A stretch of 64,000 bases of DNA from Meloidogyne chitwoodi (GCA_015183035.1 JACZZP010000010.1:1364001-1428000), one strand, 5' to 3'; positions 26,409 to 40,480 are shown, numbered from the stretch's first letter. Numbers and translations: made by a program. The notes: generated by a model not told the origin, from the sequence alone.

Positions 26409-27354
26409 TCGTTTTTAACTAAACTAACAGGTCTATTTTTTAGAATGAAAATGAATGAACTAATTGTTACAATCTCATCATTTATCTAAAAGAAAAAATG
26501 GCGTGATATTTTTTATAAAATTAACATGATTCTATATTGGCGAAGGTAACTTAATATCGTGAGTGAATAAATTGATTAAACTGCAAGAATTGGTTAAGAA
26601 ATAAAAGTAACTACAAAAGGGCCGTATTTAGAACAATAACTGAATTAGTCGGCACAGAAGGAATCCTGGTCGGGACTTTACGGGAGCATCGATCAGATTT
26701 TACAGGATTTGAATCCAGAAATCATATCTTGGAATGTGCTCTACTCTGATCGGCCGACATGAAACGTCACGCCTTTTCCTTACAACACTTCGCCAATTTT
26801 AATTTTAAGGCTAAAATTTTTTTGTTAAAAGCTACAGGAAAGATTAAATTTTTTTAATTTATTATGAATTAAATGAAAAAAAGAATATTTCCCTTTTCCA
26901 TTGTTAATTATAGTATTTTGATTTGGATAATTTTTTAAAAACTGAAGGAAAGTTTATTAAATAATAATCAACTTCACGAACAGGAGTATGCTAAATATGG
27001 TGCTGGTGTTGACGCATGGATTCCTGGCTGGATTATTAATGAAAATTTGGTAAACATAATTGCTCTTTTTCCTATCCCGGTTTAAGGCTTAAAAATATTT
27101 TTATTCTGACAGAACAACTTGAAAATGGTCTTTCTGGACAAACAATAGCCTCGAATTGTGGCATCGAGTTTGGTCTAGTTTGATTCATAGGCGTCCGCGA
27201 TCACCCCGTGCCGGACTGTCTGTCACCTCTATCAACAATTTAATTAATTAAAAGTTACTATAAAAGTGCTTGGAATGTGTACAGTTTTCGCAATAAATCG
27301 TCCTGCTGCCTCAGCGCTGAGCAACAATCGCTGTTTCAGAATCCCTTAGAAAAG
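26409..27354. other. Intergenic region with repeat and possible coding relics
   Basis: This region of about 950 bp lies between the thiolase and importin genes. At 26647-26757 a block with GTCGGC...GCCGAC ends contains GATCAGATTTTACAGGAT, a motif that recurs at 29852 with one extra base. At 26938-27057 a plus-strand open segment (NNQLHEQEYAKYGAG, AWIPGWIINENL) ends at a good GTAAAC donor, but the next candidate exon (27115 on) does not join in phase. It may be a gene relic. No function is assigned. Confidence 0.35.
27259..27265 (+). promoter_or_regulatory. TATA box upstream of the importin-alpha-like gene
   Basis: TATAAAA in GTTACTATAAAAGTGC lies 96 bp before the ATG at 27355. It is nearly identical to ATTACTATAAAAGCGC at 32266. 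Confidence 0.5.
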
Positions 27355-29317
27355 ATGTCAATGTTGAAGAAGACTCCGCTCTTTTGTGCTAAGGAATGTG
27401 CCATATTTCTCGACGTTCTTCGTTCGACATGTTCAAAGGAATCACAGGTTTTCTACATCTCGAATTTGTATTTATTCCATCCCTTCTATAGATTGCCGCA
27501 TCTCTCTACTTTCGAAAAAAGCTCGCAGCATGTCAAGAGCCACCAGAAGAATTGGTTGAAACAATTGTGAGTTTTTTTTATAATGCTAATGAAATTTTAC
27601 AATTTTGCAGATCCTTGAGCTTATTGACTGTCTTCGTCGACCTTCAAACGAATTACAACTAAATGCTTCGTGGGCTCTAACGAATTTAGCTTGTGGCTCT
27701 CGTCAAGAAACACACAGAATAATTGCCAGTGGAGGCATTGATGCACTCGTTCATGTTGCATCAACAACTTTTGGAGAAGTTCGTGACCAGGCTATTTGGG
27801 CGCTCGGAAATTTGGCAGCAGATTGTGCTTCATGTCGACAGCAAGTGCGCGCCTCAGGACTTTTGGCTCTGTTAACAGTAATGCTCGAGATGCCCGACTA
27901 TCAAGCTCATGATCCTCGCAAAATTGTTATCTGGTGTTTAGCGAATTTGCTTCGTGGTGGGATGAATGACATTGAACTTGATGTAAGTTTTGTTTTTGAA
28001 GTTTTTGGAAATTTTCAAGTTCTCAACAATTTTTTACTAAAATTTTATTTTATGTAAAGTGTGTTAGCAGGCTTCTCTCTTCACTTCACATCACAATCTC
28101 CCTCTATAATACAGGCGAGATTCTCTGCGATGCTGTTTGGTGCATTGCTTATCTTATCGACCATGCAACAATTGAAGGAGAAAGAGTAATATTTTAAAAA
28201 TATTTATATTCTAATTGGAGTTTTCAGATCGATTTACTATTTGTCCAACCAGGTCTGGCTTCCAGTATTGTTGCTTTGCTCAAATCTGATTCTCTTCGTG
28301 CTCTTACTGGTGCGCTTCGAACTGTTGGTAACATTATTACCGGAACAGATGAGCAAACAACCGCAATTCTGGACTTCGGTGTTCTAGAAGATCTTGTGCG
28401 GAATTTTCTAAAATATTTTTGATTGAATAATTTATATTAAGAGCGATTTGGTCAATTCCAACGTCCATCAAATCTCACGAGAATGCCTTTGGATTCTCAG
28501 CAATATCGCAGCTGGCACTTCAGAACATGTTACTCGTCTTTTCTCTGTCAATGGCATGGCACAGAGCATTTTTCAACTTGCTTATGATCAGAGTCCACGA
28601 AAACGAAAGGTTGATTTCGATTGTTAGATTTTATTTTTTCTTTTAATGTAAGGAAGCCTATTGGGTAGTCGTCAATGCAATGATGGGCGCACCAGCATCT
28701 CTTTATGAGTACTTGATGAGTGGGGGTCTCGCACAAATTTTAACGCAGCTTCTTGAAGAGAATTTGGATGCTGCATTGCTTGAACGCACACTTGTCAGTT
28801 ATTGAATATACTTTTATTTATTTTTTCATTTATAGAACACAATACAGAACTCACTCCAAGACAGGTCCCGAAATCGTCTATACACAATTGCTTTGTTCCG
28901 TCGCGTCGGTTTAGTGGAGCAAATTGCTAAAATTGCGTTTAAAAACTCAAATATAAACGAAGTTGTTGCTGATCCTACTTCTGTATGCTTATTATTTCTA
29001 ATTGCGATAAAAAATTTATTTTGTAGGACCTGGCTGCTACAATCTTGCAGCAACACTTTGGAATCCATATCAGACGAATTGGAAGGGGTGGCATTAGAGG
29101 AGTTGAGAGGAGGAATGTAGAAAATGAAAATAATGTAGGTCAAAATGTTGTGGACCTTCGTTGTGTATGTGAAGAATCAGCGGTCGTGGTTGACCTTCCA
29201 TCAGCGTCGACATCAAGGAATGTCACTACAACAAACGGAAATCGAAATTCTTCAGATGAGAGAAAGTCAATTCTGGTCCGAATCAAAAGGATGGATGAAA
29301 AGAACACTCATAATTAA
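27355..29317 (+). CDS. Importin-alpha-like armadillo protein, apparently without IBB domain
   Basis: Importin alpha carries NLS cargo to the nuclear pore. Armadillo repeats are clear: IAASLYFRKKLAACQEPPEE, LQLNASWALTNLACGS, DQAIWALGNLAADCASCR, KIVIWCLANLLRGG, CDAVWCIAYLIDHA, ALTGALRTVGNIITGTDEQT, ISRECLWILSNIAAGTSEHV and AYWVVVNAMMGAPASL. They carry the W-x-x-x-N ladder that binds signals, though later repeats have lost some W/N residues. Nine short introns are consistent in phase, and the stop lies at 29315-29317 after a basic, Ser-rich tail. No Arg/Lys-rich importin-beta-binding segment is seen before the first repeat. The in-frame ATG is at 27355, behind a good acceptor (CTGTTTCAG at 27331-27339), so a missed upstream exon remains possible. 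A diverged germline paralogue is a reasonable guess. Confidence 0.78.
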
Positions 29318-29550
29318 AACTTTTTTTTCGTTCCAGTTCATATTTTATTCACATATGTAAAATTATCTAAACCTTGGTTGCTTGTTATATAAAAATATAC
29401 TGTACATATACTTTGTTGAGTATTCGAATACTCTGACGACCTCTATTATTGTAAGTTCTCCTAGTGACCGGAACGATTCTGTTATTCGAGTAAAATGGTC
29501 TCTATCTTCACACACACTCTCTCATTCTTTTTTATGCATCTTTGTCCATT
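29318..29550. other. 3' flank of the importin-alpha-like gene
   Basis: Non-coding, including the putative 3' UTR, up to the 9-bp target duplication of the MULE-like element. Nothing else was recognised. Confidence 0.5.
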
Positions 29551-29559
29551 CTCCGACTC

Positions 29560-30513
29560 GGGACACGCCCGATTGGTCGCGGGCCGATTGGTCGCGGCTG
29601 AATGGTCGCGACTTATTGGTCGCCGGCCGATTGGTCGCGAGGCCGATTGGTCGCCGGCCGAATGGCCGCGACTGCCTATTTTTAAATTTTTTTAATTTTT
29701 TCTCATTCCATAATAGAAACTACTAAATGTAAATATTCTTAAATTTTTTTATCTTTGTAATTCATTCTATATTTTTACAACATGTATATAAATCCTTGTT
29801 TAGTTTTAAAAAGTGACTGACTACTAGTGTACGGCAGGACCGGATCCTGATCAAGATTTTACAGGATCCTGTGCTAAAATCCTGTTATTTTTATATTTAC
29901 AGGATTAGTTCTGTTGAGTCCTGTCCTGTAAAATTTTCAAAACCTAATCATGTAACAAGCTCATGCAATGTGATTTTTCCGGTCTCTACTGACTACCACA
30001 CTTTGAGTTTTAAAAATTTTTTACCTACAACAAAATGCCTTTTCATAACTCAGAAAGGAATTGCGAAAAAAATTCTCATAATGGCGCTATTGTTACGTTA
30101 AAGATAAAGAAGCTTTGATGATGACCGAATTTTTTGGCGATGTGATGAAAAAAGGGAAAGATTTGGCAACATCATGTGAAAATAGGTCTTACTTTACCAT
30201 ATATTTACATTGTTTTTGTTCTGGTCGTTAATATTTTGTGAAAATAACTTATATTGAATAAAAATTTTTATTTAAAAATATATTATTAATGTTTTTGTTG
30301 GTAGAATTAAGTTTGCATAAAAATAGGCAGTCGCGGCCGGCGACCAATCGGCCTCGCGACCAATCGGCCTCGCGACCAATCGGCCTCGCGACCAATCGGC
30401 CTCGCGACCAATCGGCCTCGCGACCAATCGGCCTCGCGACCAATCGGCCGGCGACCAATAAGTCGCGACCATTCAGCCGCGACCAATCGGCCCGCGACCA
30501 ATCGGGCTGTACC
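29560..30513. mobile_element. Second non-autonomous MULE-like element with CGCGACCAATCGGCCT arrays in its arms
   Basis: A 954-bp element. The left end is GGGACACGCCCGATTGGTCG, and the right end reverse-complemented is GGTACAGCCCGATTGGTCG. The 9-bp direct repeat CTCCGACTC flanks it exactly (29551-29559 and 30514-30522). The arms are GC-rich tandem arrays of a 16-bp unit, expanded to about seven copies in the right arm (30330-30450) but hardly at all in the left. The middle (29690-30310) is AT-rich, with several copies of the ACAGGAT/ATCCTGT motif, and holds no transposase. It sits in the gap between importin alpha and MED19. The ORFs that translate its arms as VARPIGREADWS are artefacts. Confidence 0.87.
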
Positions 30514-30718
30514 CTCCGACTCAACCCGGTCATACCCGCGGTCACTACTAAATATTGCTGACTTTTTCTGTCGCGATTAACCGGCTGTTAATACCGCGAC
30601 TAGGTGAGCCATATTTTTTTCTTAAAAACGAAATACCTATGTATTGAATATTTTGAGATTGGGGTTTTTTAAAAATTAGTTTCTTCATATTTACTAGGTG
30701 ATTTGACTGATTGTATTT

Positions 30719-31790
30719 ATGGTTGAACACACTGGATCGAGTAGTATTTCTTCTGGGTTTTTACGTACCAAGATTTCATTGAAAGGCAATCAGTCACAGC
30801 TCTCACTTGTTTCTCCATTTTATGGTATGAAACCTGAACTTCCCCGTAAGTTAATTTATTCTGAATTTACTTAGTCTAAGATAATGCTTTTTAGCTTCTA
30901 GTCAGCTTCTTGGTAGTGAGGATTTAATTTCACTTCTTGATTTGAACGGTTCCTATAATCGTTATTGTGGAACAAAAAAACCGAAAGAAGATCTCGCTTC
31001 GTTTTTGCCTCATGTTTGTGGAGCAGCTCAAATTAATAAAAAGGCTGACGCATCTTGGTTGTTTTTAGCTATTATTAAATTAAATGACTTAATAGTTCAC
31101 TCCGACAACTAATCGAAAAGCCTCCCATAATGGGTAAAGAAATAAGTAATCTCTCTGTTAGTCAAATGACTGGATTTAAACTTGCACCAGGTTTCTTTTT
31201 ACTAGCCTTAAAAACCATTTTTGATTTCCTCAAAAATTTATTTTTTTAACTGATTTGAGTATTGAAAATGTTCAACTTCTTTAATATTAAATTTAAAAAT
31301 TAATTTTAACAAGGACCAGTACCGGATGCTTATCGTTATTTTGATCTAACAAATATTCCCATTGAATTCGCTACTACTAGCGTTATCCAACAACAGCAAC
31401 AACAATCAGTCATTGACCCAAAATTACATAAAGAGGATGGAACAGATATTCGTTATGGAACGCGTGTAAAACGCTCACTGGACGAACTTGATGGTTAATT
31501 AAAAAGCTTTTTTATGTTTAATTTAAATTTCTTAATTACTTATGAACTAAATAAACTTACCTTCAGATGGCGAAAGAAAATTCAAAAAGCATAAAGGGGA
31601 TGATAAGGAAAAAAGTGAAAAGAAAAAGCGTAAGAAGGACAAGAAAAAAAAGAAAGAAAAGGAACGTGAAAAGGTAAAAATAAATAAAATTATCAATTTT
31701 TTTCAAAAATTTCAGAAGAATGATGAAACAAGGTTACATGTAAAGAAGGAAACAACTTTGGTTTCAACATCAATTACTCCATTCTTTTGA
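30719..31790 (+). CDS. mdt-19: Mediator complex subunit 19 (MED19/Rox3)
   Basis: MED19 is a head/hook subunit of Mediator that links transcription factors to RNA polymerase II. The protein runs MVEHTGSSSISSGF ... SPFYGMKPELPPSSQLLGSE, then the family core SLRQLIEKPPIMGKEI and MTGFKLAPGPVPDAYRYF, a Gln tract (QQQQQQ), KLHKEDGTDIRYGTRVKRS, and a strongly basic Lys/Glu tail (KKKRKKDKKKKKEKERE). It ends STSITPFF. Five short introns are consistent in phase; exon 1 is 30719-30845. The core LIEKPP ... TGF-x-L-x-x-GP-x-P is diagnostic. The upstream MULE-like element ends about 200 bp before the start. Confidence 0.9.
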
Positions 31791-32331
31791 CTTATTTTTA
31801 TTTTTTTGTATAATTCTTAAGAGAAATGTTGTTAATTGTGCAATTTATCTAACGATTTTATTCATTATTTTTATTAAAGCTTAAAGAAAATAACTTTATT
31901 CTATTTATACTGAAATTATTAATCACTAAAAAATTTGATTAGCTATTTTTGGTATTTTTTACTTTTGGGTGCAAATATTCGCAATTTTTTATCTACAGAT
32001 TTTTATACTCAATTTTAGTCCGTAACATTTTATATTTATTATTTTTTTAGGCATAAAATCAACAATATTTGCTAAAAAATAAAAATGCGCATCAACTTCT
32101 ATTCTTTTCATATCTTTTCGCCATAGAAATTCCATTGATGAAAATACATACATGCGATATAGTTAATATTTTCTTTGAGAAAAATAAATATTACTATTTG
32201 TGAACATTTGCGCCCAAAGGTAAAAAGTACTCAATTTTTTATGTTTACTAATCACCAGTTGAATTAATTACTATAAAAGCGCCTTCTACAACATAAATGT
32301 AATTTACTCCTGCATATACATATTTGCCATA
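31791..32331. other. Intergenic region before the multi-pass membrane protein gene
   Basis: About 540 bp holding the MED19 3' UTR and the promoter of the next gene. A TATA box lies at 32272-32278. Other sequence is AT-rich with no recognised element. Confidence 0.5.
32272..32278 (+). promoter_or_regulatory. TATA box of the multi-pass membrane protein gene
   Basis: TATAAAA in ATTACTATAAAAGCGC lies 60 bp upstream of the ATG at 32332. It is the closest match to the element at 27259. Confidence 0.5.
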
Positions 32332-33452
32332 ATGGCTTTAAGTCGTTGCTCGGATTCTCTACTAGATCAACATCAGGTTTTATTAGATTGTTCTGAACAA
32401 TTGCTTCAGACGGCAGTGGTTGTTAATCGATTGATTGTAAATCAATGGTCCAGCCTAAGTAGAGTATTCAAGGATGTGGGTGAAGCATGTATTCAGGTTT
32501 TTAGACCAGAAGAAAAGCGACAACGAGGATCTTCGGTAAATGATTTTTATTTTTTTATCTGATTTTTTAGTTTGTCGATGCGTTGGCGGATGTAACTTCT
32601 ATAAATTTGTCAAGGGGTGATCTCCTTACCGAAATTCAGGATATGTATTTTAGTGGGTTTTTACTTTTTTAAGTCGTCCAATTATCTGGTTAAAATAGCT
32701 TTTGTTAAGGTGTAACTATTTTATTGATAGCTTTGACACTCGGTGAGATTGTTGGAAATTTATGGACAGAATTCGTGTGGGCGCCGCAATTGGCAGTGCA
32801 TCAAGCACTAATAGTTATTTTATTACTTCCTTTGCAATTAAGCGTGGAGAGGTTACATGGTAAAAGTTAATTTTAATATTAACAATTTTCTTAAATATTT
32901 CAGAGACAATTAAGCAGCGACGCACAGATCTGTACATTAAACTTTTCTTTATTGGCTTCTCCATGGGACGTTTATGCGATTATAATTTGATGCTTAATTC
33001 GCCGAAGATTATTTGTCCGATGGTTTTTTCTGTTTTGGTAAGTAAATTCTATTTAGAATTTTTATTATTATTTTTAAATTTTTAGACAGATAATTTCCTT
33101 GGTAAACAAGAAGAAACTCGATTAGAATTATTTATTGGTCTCGCGTTAATTGTAAATGCAGTAGTTTGGATTCTTTTATTGCTGACCGCTCAAATTACTT
33201 TTTTCTGTTTTTTTCTTTCATTTATATGCTGTGGAATTAATTTGAAAATCTTATTTATGCATTTCCAGGTTTTTTTTATTATTATCAATTTTTAATTTTA
33301 TTTTTAAGTTATACTATTATGGTCTTTGCCAAATTATTCAAGAAAAAATACAACAACCAATTTGGAGTGTTTCTAATCCGTGGATGGCAAATGCTGATAT
33401 TGTTTACTTATTTTGTGTGCTTGCGTTCGATGTGTTAGTCTCTGTTATTTGA
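32332..33452 (+). CDS. Multi-pass membrane protein, unknown
   Basis: The start is MALSRCSDSLLDQHQVLL, followed by a soluble helical region of about 90 residues. Several hydrophobic segments come next: ALIVILLLPLQLSV, YIKLFFIGFSMG, a longer one from LELFIGLALIVNAVVWILLL through AQITFFCFFLSFICCGINL, and ADIVYLFCVLAFDVLVSVI at the very C-terminus. This predicts four to five transmembrane helices. Introns are in phase (for example MYF | TLTLGEIVGN uses the GTGGGT donor). No family is recognised. Only 192 bp separate its stop from the BRAP2 start, so the two may share an operon. Confidence 0.65.
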
Positions 33453-33644
33453 GAAATAATATAATAAATACTAAGATTTAAAAGAAATAATATAATTACC
33501 TATATTTTTCAAAACTAAATTAAATTATAATTTTTATTGTATTCATAATAAATATAAATTTGTTTTAATTTTCAATATTTTTATTTTGTTTTATACTTTG
33601 TTATTTTATAAATTTTTTTCCAGTTTTTAACAGATTATTTAGTA

Positions 33645-35965
33645 ATGTTTTCTAAAAATCAAAATGCCAGTAAAGGTTTAAAACAGAATGAAGAAGATAT
33701 ACCAACTTCAACCAAAAAACGTTATTCTACATCCGTAGAGACTAAACGGCTCTCAAAAAGTACAAAAAATGTACTTAAAAATGAGAAGACAAACGAAACA
33801 ATATCAATACCTCCGATTCTTGATTTAAGTAGGCTATAAAAAACACTAGTTATTCTCAATTATCTATTAGCTTTTAATTATGGTACAATCCCGTAACCAA
33901 CTATTTAATTTTTATTGTTTTTGTAAAATAAAATAATTTTTTTAGCAATAGATCCAAACAATAAGCCATTTTACTATGGGAATCCATTTGTTGAAAAACA
34001 TCGTGGAGTTATGTATTTACATAAAGAGAATTTAAAAAGGTTATTTTTAATTTACATTTATAATAATATGAAAATTATCTTTTTATGAAACATCAATTTT
34101 TCTTTTCAAGTTCTGACGATGAATCTACTCCTGTAAATAATTGTTGTATGCTTGTTATGATGGATATTCCAGCTTTTTTTACTTGTCGTGAACTTGTTAG
34201 TTTTGTTCGTCCTTCAGCTACACAGATTTTTCTAATGAAAATACTTCGAGATGAGACAGCCAATAAATATATGGTTGCAATTAAATTTAAGACACCGGTA
34301 TATTCTATTACTTATAATTTTATAAAATTTCTTTTACAGAGTTCTGCAAATAAATTTTATGAACAATATAATGGAATTGAATTTAATTCAATTGAACCAG
34401 AAAAATGTTCTCTTCGTTTTGTGGATTCAATTGAAGCAGTTATTTTTAATTAAATACTTTTTTATATTTATAATATTTTAGGTAGGTGATGATTCAACAA
34501 CATTTACAGGATTACATGCAGATCCAGCTTATGGTGAAACACCAACTTGTTCTGTTTGTTTGGAGAGAATGGAAGAAGGAAATAATATGTTATTAATTAT
34601 TTTGTGGTATTTCTTTTAGATTTTTTTAACTTAAATTTAATTTATTAATTTTTTTAATAAAATAAAAATAAAAATTTAGTAATCACTCATTTCATGCTAA
34701 ATGTATTAGCCAGTGGGCAGACACAACGTTATTAATTTTATTATTATTTTAAATTAATTTTAAAGATGTCCCATTTGTCGTTATACTCAAACACCAGAAA
34801 TAGTTCCAGATCAGAAATGTTTTGGTTTTTAAATGAGAATTATTCTTTATATATATTTTTAATAAAATTAAGATTGTGGACGTACATCTGATCTTTGGAT
34901 GTGTTTAATCTGTGGAAATGTTGGTTGTGGTCGTTATGCAGATGCACATGCTTACAAGTAATTCTTTTTTTTATATATTTTTTATAAATTTTTAAAGGCA
35001 TTATGAAAATACTTCACATATTTTTACTTTGCAAATTGGTGGAAAATTAGTTTGGGATTATGCTGGAGATAATTATGTTCATCGATTAATTGAGAGTTCA
35101 ACAGACGGTTTATTTAAATTTTTATTTAAATTAAAATTTTTTTTTCAATATTTTGAAGGAAAACCTGTCGAATTTGAAGGAGTTACTTCTGATAATTTTG
35201 AAGTAAATTTACTTTTTTTATATTAAAAATTTTTTTTTTATTTTTTTATCAGAAGGAAAAAGAGAAAATTAGTGCTGTCCAACTTGAATATACTTGTTTA
35301 TTGACTAGTCAACTTGAAAATCAAAGACTTTTTTATGAAGAAAAACTTCGTGAAGCAGATGAACGTTTTAGTGAATATGGAAGAGAAGCACAACAAAAGG
35401 TATTCTTTAAAAAAATAATTTTATTTTTTTATTCAACTATATTTTTTGAATATTTTTATTTAATTTGTTTTTATTTAGCCTTGATTTATTTATTTTTTTT
35501 AGATAAATTCATTGGAATCTGAATTAAAATCTTTACGTAAAGAATTAGTTTCTACCAACTCTGAACTTTCAACATTTTCAAATTCAAAAAAGCAAATTGA
35601 TAAAAAGAGTATTATTTTACAAACAAAATTCCAAGCATTACAGGCTGAATTTGATGAAGAAAAACAAATTTGTAAATTATTTCAAACTGATAAAGAACAT
35701 CTTTTAAATAAATTAGAAGAGACAGAGCAGAAAAGAAAAATTGAAGTTAAAGCATTACAGGATCAGATTAATGACCTTATGTTACATTTTGAGACTGAAG
35801 CAAAAATAAATGAACAAATTGAAAATGGGGCAATTAGCAAAGAAGTGAAAAAACTTTTTTTTAATTTTTTTTAAAATTTAAATTAAGGAATTGGAAGAAA
35901 GTAATTTAGAATTAAAAGAAAAAATTATTACAAAAAAAGGTGGTCGTCGACGTAATAAAAAATAA
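33645..35965 (+). CDS. brap-2: BRCA1-associated protein / BRAP2 E3 ubiquitin ligase
   Basis: BRAP2 is a RING E3 that binds nuclear localisation signals and modulates Ras-ERK and stress signalling. Domains in order: a Lys/Ser-rich N-terminus; the BRAP2 RRM-like domain ([18 protein letters not shown] ... [18 protein letters not shown]); a RING finger with C-x2-[11 protein letters not shown] and CPICR ([16 protein letters not shown]); a UBP zinc finger ([40 protein letters not shown]); then a long coiled coil ([20 protein letters not shown] onward) and a basic end, GGRRRNKK. All zinc ligands are present. Many introns of 40-80 bp interrupt it. A strong acceptor (TTTTTTTCCAG at 33613-33623) just upstream of the ATG may be a spliced-leader site. 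Confidence 0.93.
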
Positions 35966-36445
35966 AATTAATTAAAAATATTTAAAATATAAACTTTTTT
36001 TTAAAAAGTATATGTAATTGTTTTTAATGTAAATTTATGTAATAAATATAATTTACTCTTTTTTTTTTAATTAAATTATTATTTTATAATAATATTATTA
36101 TTAATCCTTTCCCTTAAAAAAATGTTAACTTTATTTAATTTTTAAAGAAAATAAAATAAATAAAGCTTTATTTGAGAATTCTTTTATTTACCTTTTGTTC
36201 TAATTTTTTGTCAGTTTTCTTTAAAAATTGACGACTAAATGTTGATAAGCATCTTGTTTTTTTAATTTAATGTCCTCTACTATAATAATTTAAATAATTC
36301 TTTGTAAATTTTATTGTCTTTTAACAATCTCCGATTTTATTTTTAAGATTTAATATATTTATATATAATAGGTATTTAAATAAATATATTTATTTCATTT
36401 ATCTAAATTCTTTATATAAAAATTAAATAATTTAATTTAAATAAA
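35966..36445. other. AT-rich intergenic region
   Basis: This spacer of about 480 bp lies between BRAP2 and the tubulin gene on the same strand. It contains the BRAP2 3' UTR and AT-rich promoter sequence. No TATAAAA box or repeat element was seen. Confidence 0.5.
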
Positions 36446-38341
<1,896 letters not shown>

Positions 38342-39081
38342 AAAGAAAATTAAATTTGTGATAAAATAATTAATTTACTTATTATTATATTTTTAATAAA
38401 TTATTTTATTTTTTAATAATATTATTTTTAAATTATTTTTAAATAAAAAATATATATTTTTACAAAAAAAATATTTAAATTTTTTAAATTTAAAATCTAA
38501 TTTTTATCATTATGTAATTAATATTAATTTACTCTCATTTTTTTTTTAATTGTAAAGAAACAAATATTTTTCAAGTTGCGTAATAAAAATAATTTTTTTC
38601 TTTCAGAAATTAAAAAATAAAATCTTTTTAAGGGCCAAATATTTGGGACATTTTTAATATATTTTTTAGAAGCAGGTCTTTTTAAAAATAAATGAATGGA
38701 ATTATATACTATTTTAATTAAAGCCTTCTTTAAGCCTTAGGGCCGATCCACTTCACGCAGTGGGACAACAACAACTTCCTTTTTTAACTACTAAATAAAT
38801 ATATTTCTTTTTCTTCTTTTATAAATAAAATTGCCTTAAAGTAGAACAGGTTGTTTTATTTAAAAGCTATTATTTATATTATAGCTTGTTTTTTTAAAGG
38901 TGAAGAGAATTAAAAGTACAAAATACCTTTAGGCTATAAATATAATAATTTCGCCTAATTTATTTTTTGTTTGTTTGATCCAACATTATGGCCTAATGCC
39001 CCAGTTTATTTTATTATATATATATAATACTAAATATTTTTTTAAATTCAGTTCTTATTAAATTAAAAAAAAAAGAGAAGA
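38342..39081. other. Intergenic region with one GC-richer patch
   Basis: About 740 bp. Mostly A/T, except for 38722-38781, which contains a small hairpin (CCACT TCACGC AGTGG). No SL RNA, snRNA or tRNA was recognised. The region includes the upstream sequence of the Pax-like gene. Confidence 0.5.
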
Positions 39082-40480
39082 ATGGATTTAATATATAATC
39101 CATCTTTAATTCAATTTCAAGAACAAAAACAACAAACAAATTTATTAAAAGATAATAATAATATTAATTTTGAATTTAATTGGAATATAATAAAAAAAGA
39201 ACAACAACAACAAGGTAGTTAATTTAAAATTTTATATTTAAATAAATATTAAAAATAAATTTAAATTAAGAGAAAAGCTTTTTGTATTTTTTAATTATTA
39301 AATTAATAAATATAATAATAATTATTTTAAAGGAATTAAATTAATTAATAATAAATTAACAAATTCATCAATTTTTGAAAATTATTATCCAATAAATAAT
39401 AATTTAATTAATTCTTCTCAAACAACAAAAACAATAATAATAAATCAACAAACAATTCAAAATAATGAAAATGAAATTAAAAAAATTCTTTTGGAATATT
39501 TACAAAATAATAAAGTTAAATTAAAAAATAATAATTATTATTTTTTTAATTTTTATAGAACAATTCTTTTTTAAATAATAATAATAATAAATTATTATTA
39601 TCAACAATCAATCAACAAAAACAATTAAATATTTCTTCTTCTATTAATCAACAAAATAATAATTATTTAAATAATAAATATTTAATAAATTTATTAAATT
39701 TTAATAATAATAATTTTCAATTAAATAATTCTAAATTTTTAATAGAAAAACAACAAAATTTATTATTTAATGAAAATAATTATCAACAACAATTAGAATT
39801 ATTATGTAATTTTTTTAAAAATTAATTTTAATATTTTTAAATTTAGCAAGAAATAAACTTGGCCGTTCATATAATCCTGGAAGACCTTTGGTAAATTTAA
39901 TTAAAATATATTTTTTAAATTATTTTTAAGGGAATATTGGATAGACAAAAAATATTAGAATTATATCAAAATGGATTAAAAATTAGTCATATTGCTAAAA
40001 TTATTGGAGTTACACATTGTTTGTTTTTTTAAATATTTAAAAATATATTTAATTTAATTAAAAGCTTGTGTTTCAAAAATAATGACAAGGTATTAAATTT
40101 ATTAATTTTAAAATAATATTATAATTAATTATTAAAGATATCGTCGTACTGGTTCAATAAATCCTCGTTCTTCTCAATTTAATATTATAACAACTAATAA
40201 TAATTTAAATAAAAAAATATTAAAAAATAATATTAAAATTAATAATAATTTAACAAATTTAAATCAAAAATATTATTTTAATAATAATAATTTAATTTCA
40301 AAAAATAATAAAAAATCACAAATATTAAAATATTCAATTCCTTCAGCATTTCAAAAAATTACATTTGAAGGAGAAAATAATTTTGATAAAATTAATATTT
40401 TAAATAATAAATGTCAGCAAAATAATGAACAAAAACAACAAAAACTGCCTTATTTAGTAGAAAGATTTTTATTAAAATAA
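39082..40480 (+). CDS. npax: PAI-only Pax-like transcription factor (NPAX type)
   Basis: The gene encodes a long Asn/Gln/Ile/Leu-rich N-terminal region (MDLIYNPSLIQFQEQKQQ...) and then the N-terminal half of a paired domain: ARNKLGRSYNPGRPLGIL, RQKILELYQNGLKISHIAKI, IGVTHSCVSKIMTRYRRTGS and INPRSS. This PAI helix-turn-helix is nearly consensus. No RED subdomain or homeodomain follows; the C-terminus is again Asn/Lys-rich and ends LPYLVERFLLK. C. elegans NPAX proteins have this reduced layout. Short introns interrupt it, one splitting THSCVSK. A DNA-binding regulator or a competitor of full Pax proteins is likely; the targets are unknown. Confidence 0.85.

Noticed and set aside
30331..30505. 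Regular GC-rich repeats that resemble a CRISPR array, and the ORFs across them
   Set aside because: Units are directly contiguous with no unique spacers, lie in one arm of an inverted pair, and the host is a eukaryote.
38745..38785. GC-richer patch as an SL RNA or snRNA gene
   Set aside because: No spliced-leader sequence, Sm site or snRNA signature is present; only a five-base-pair hairpin.
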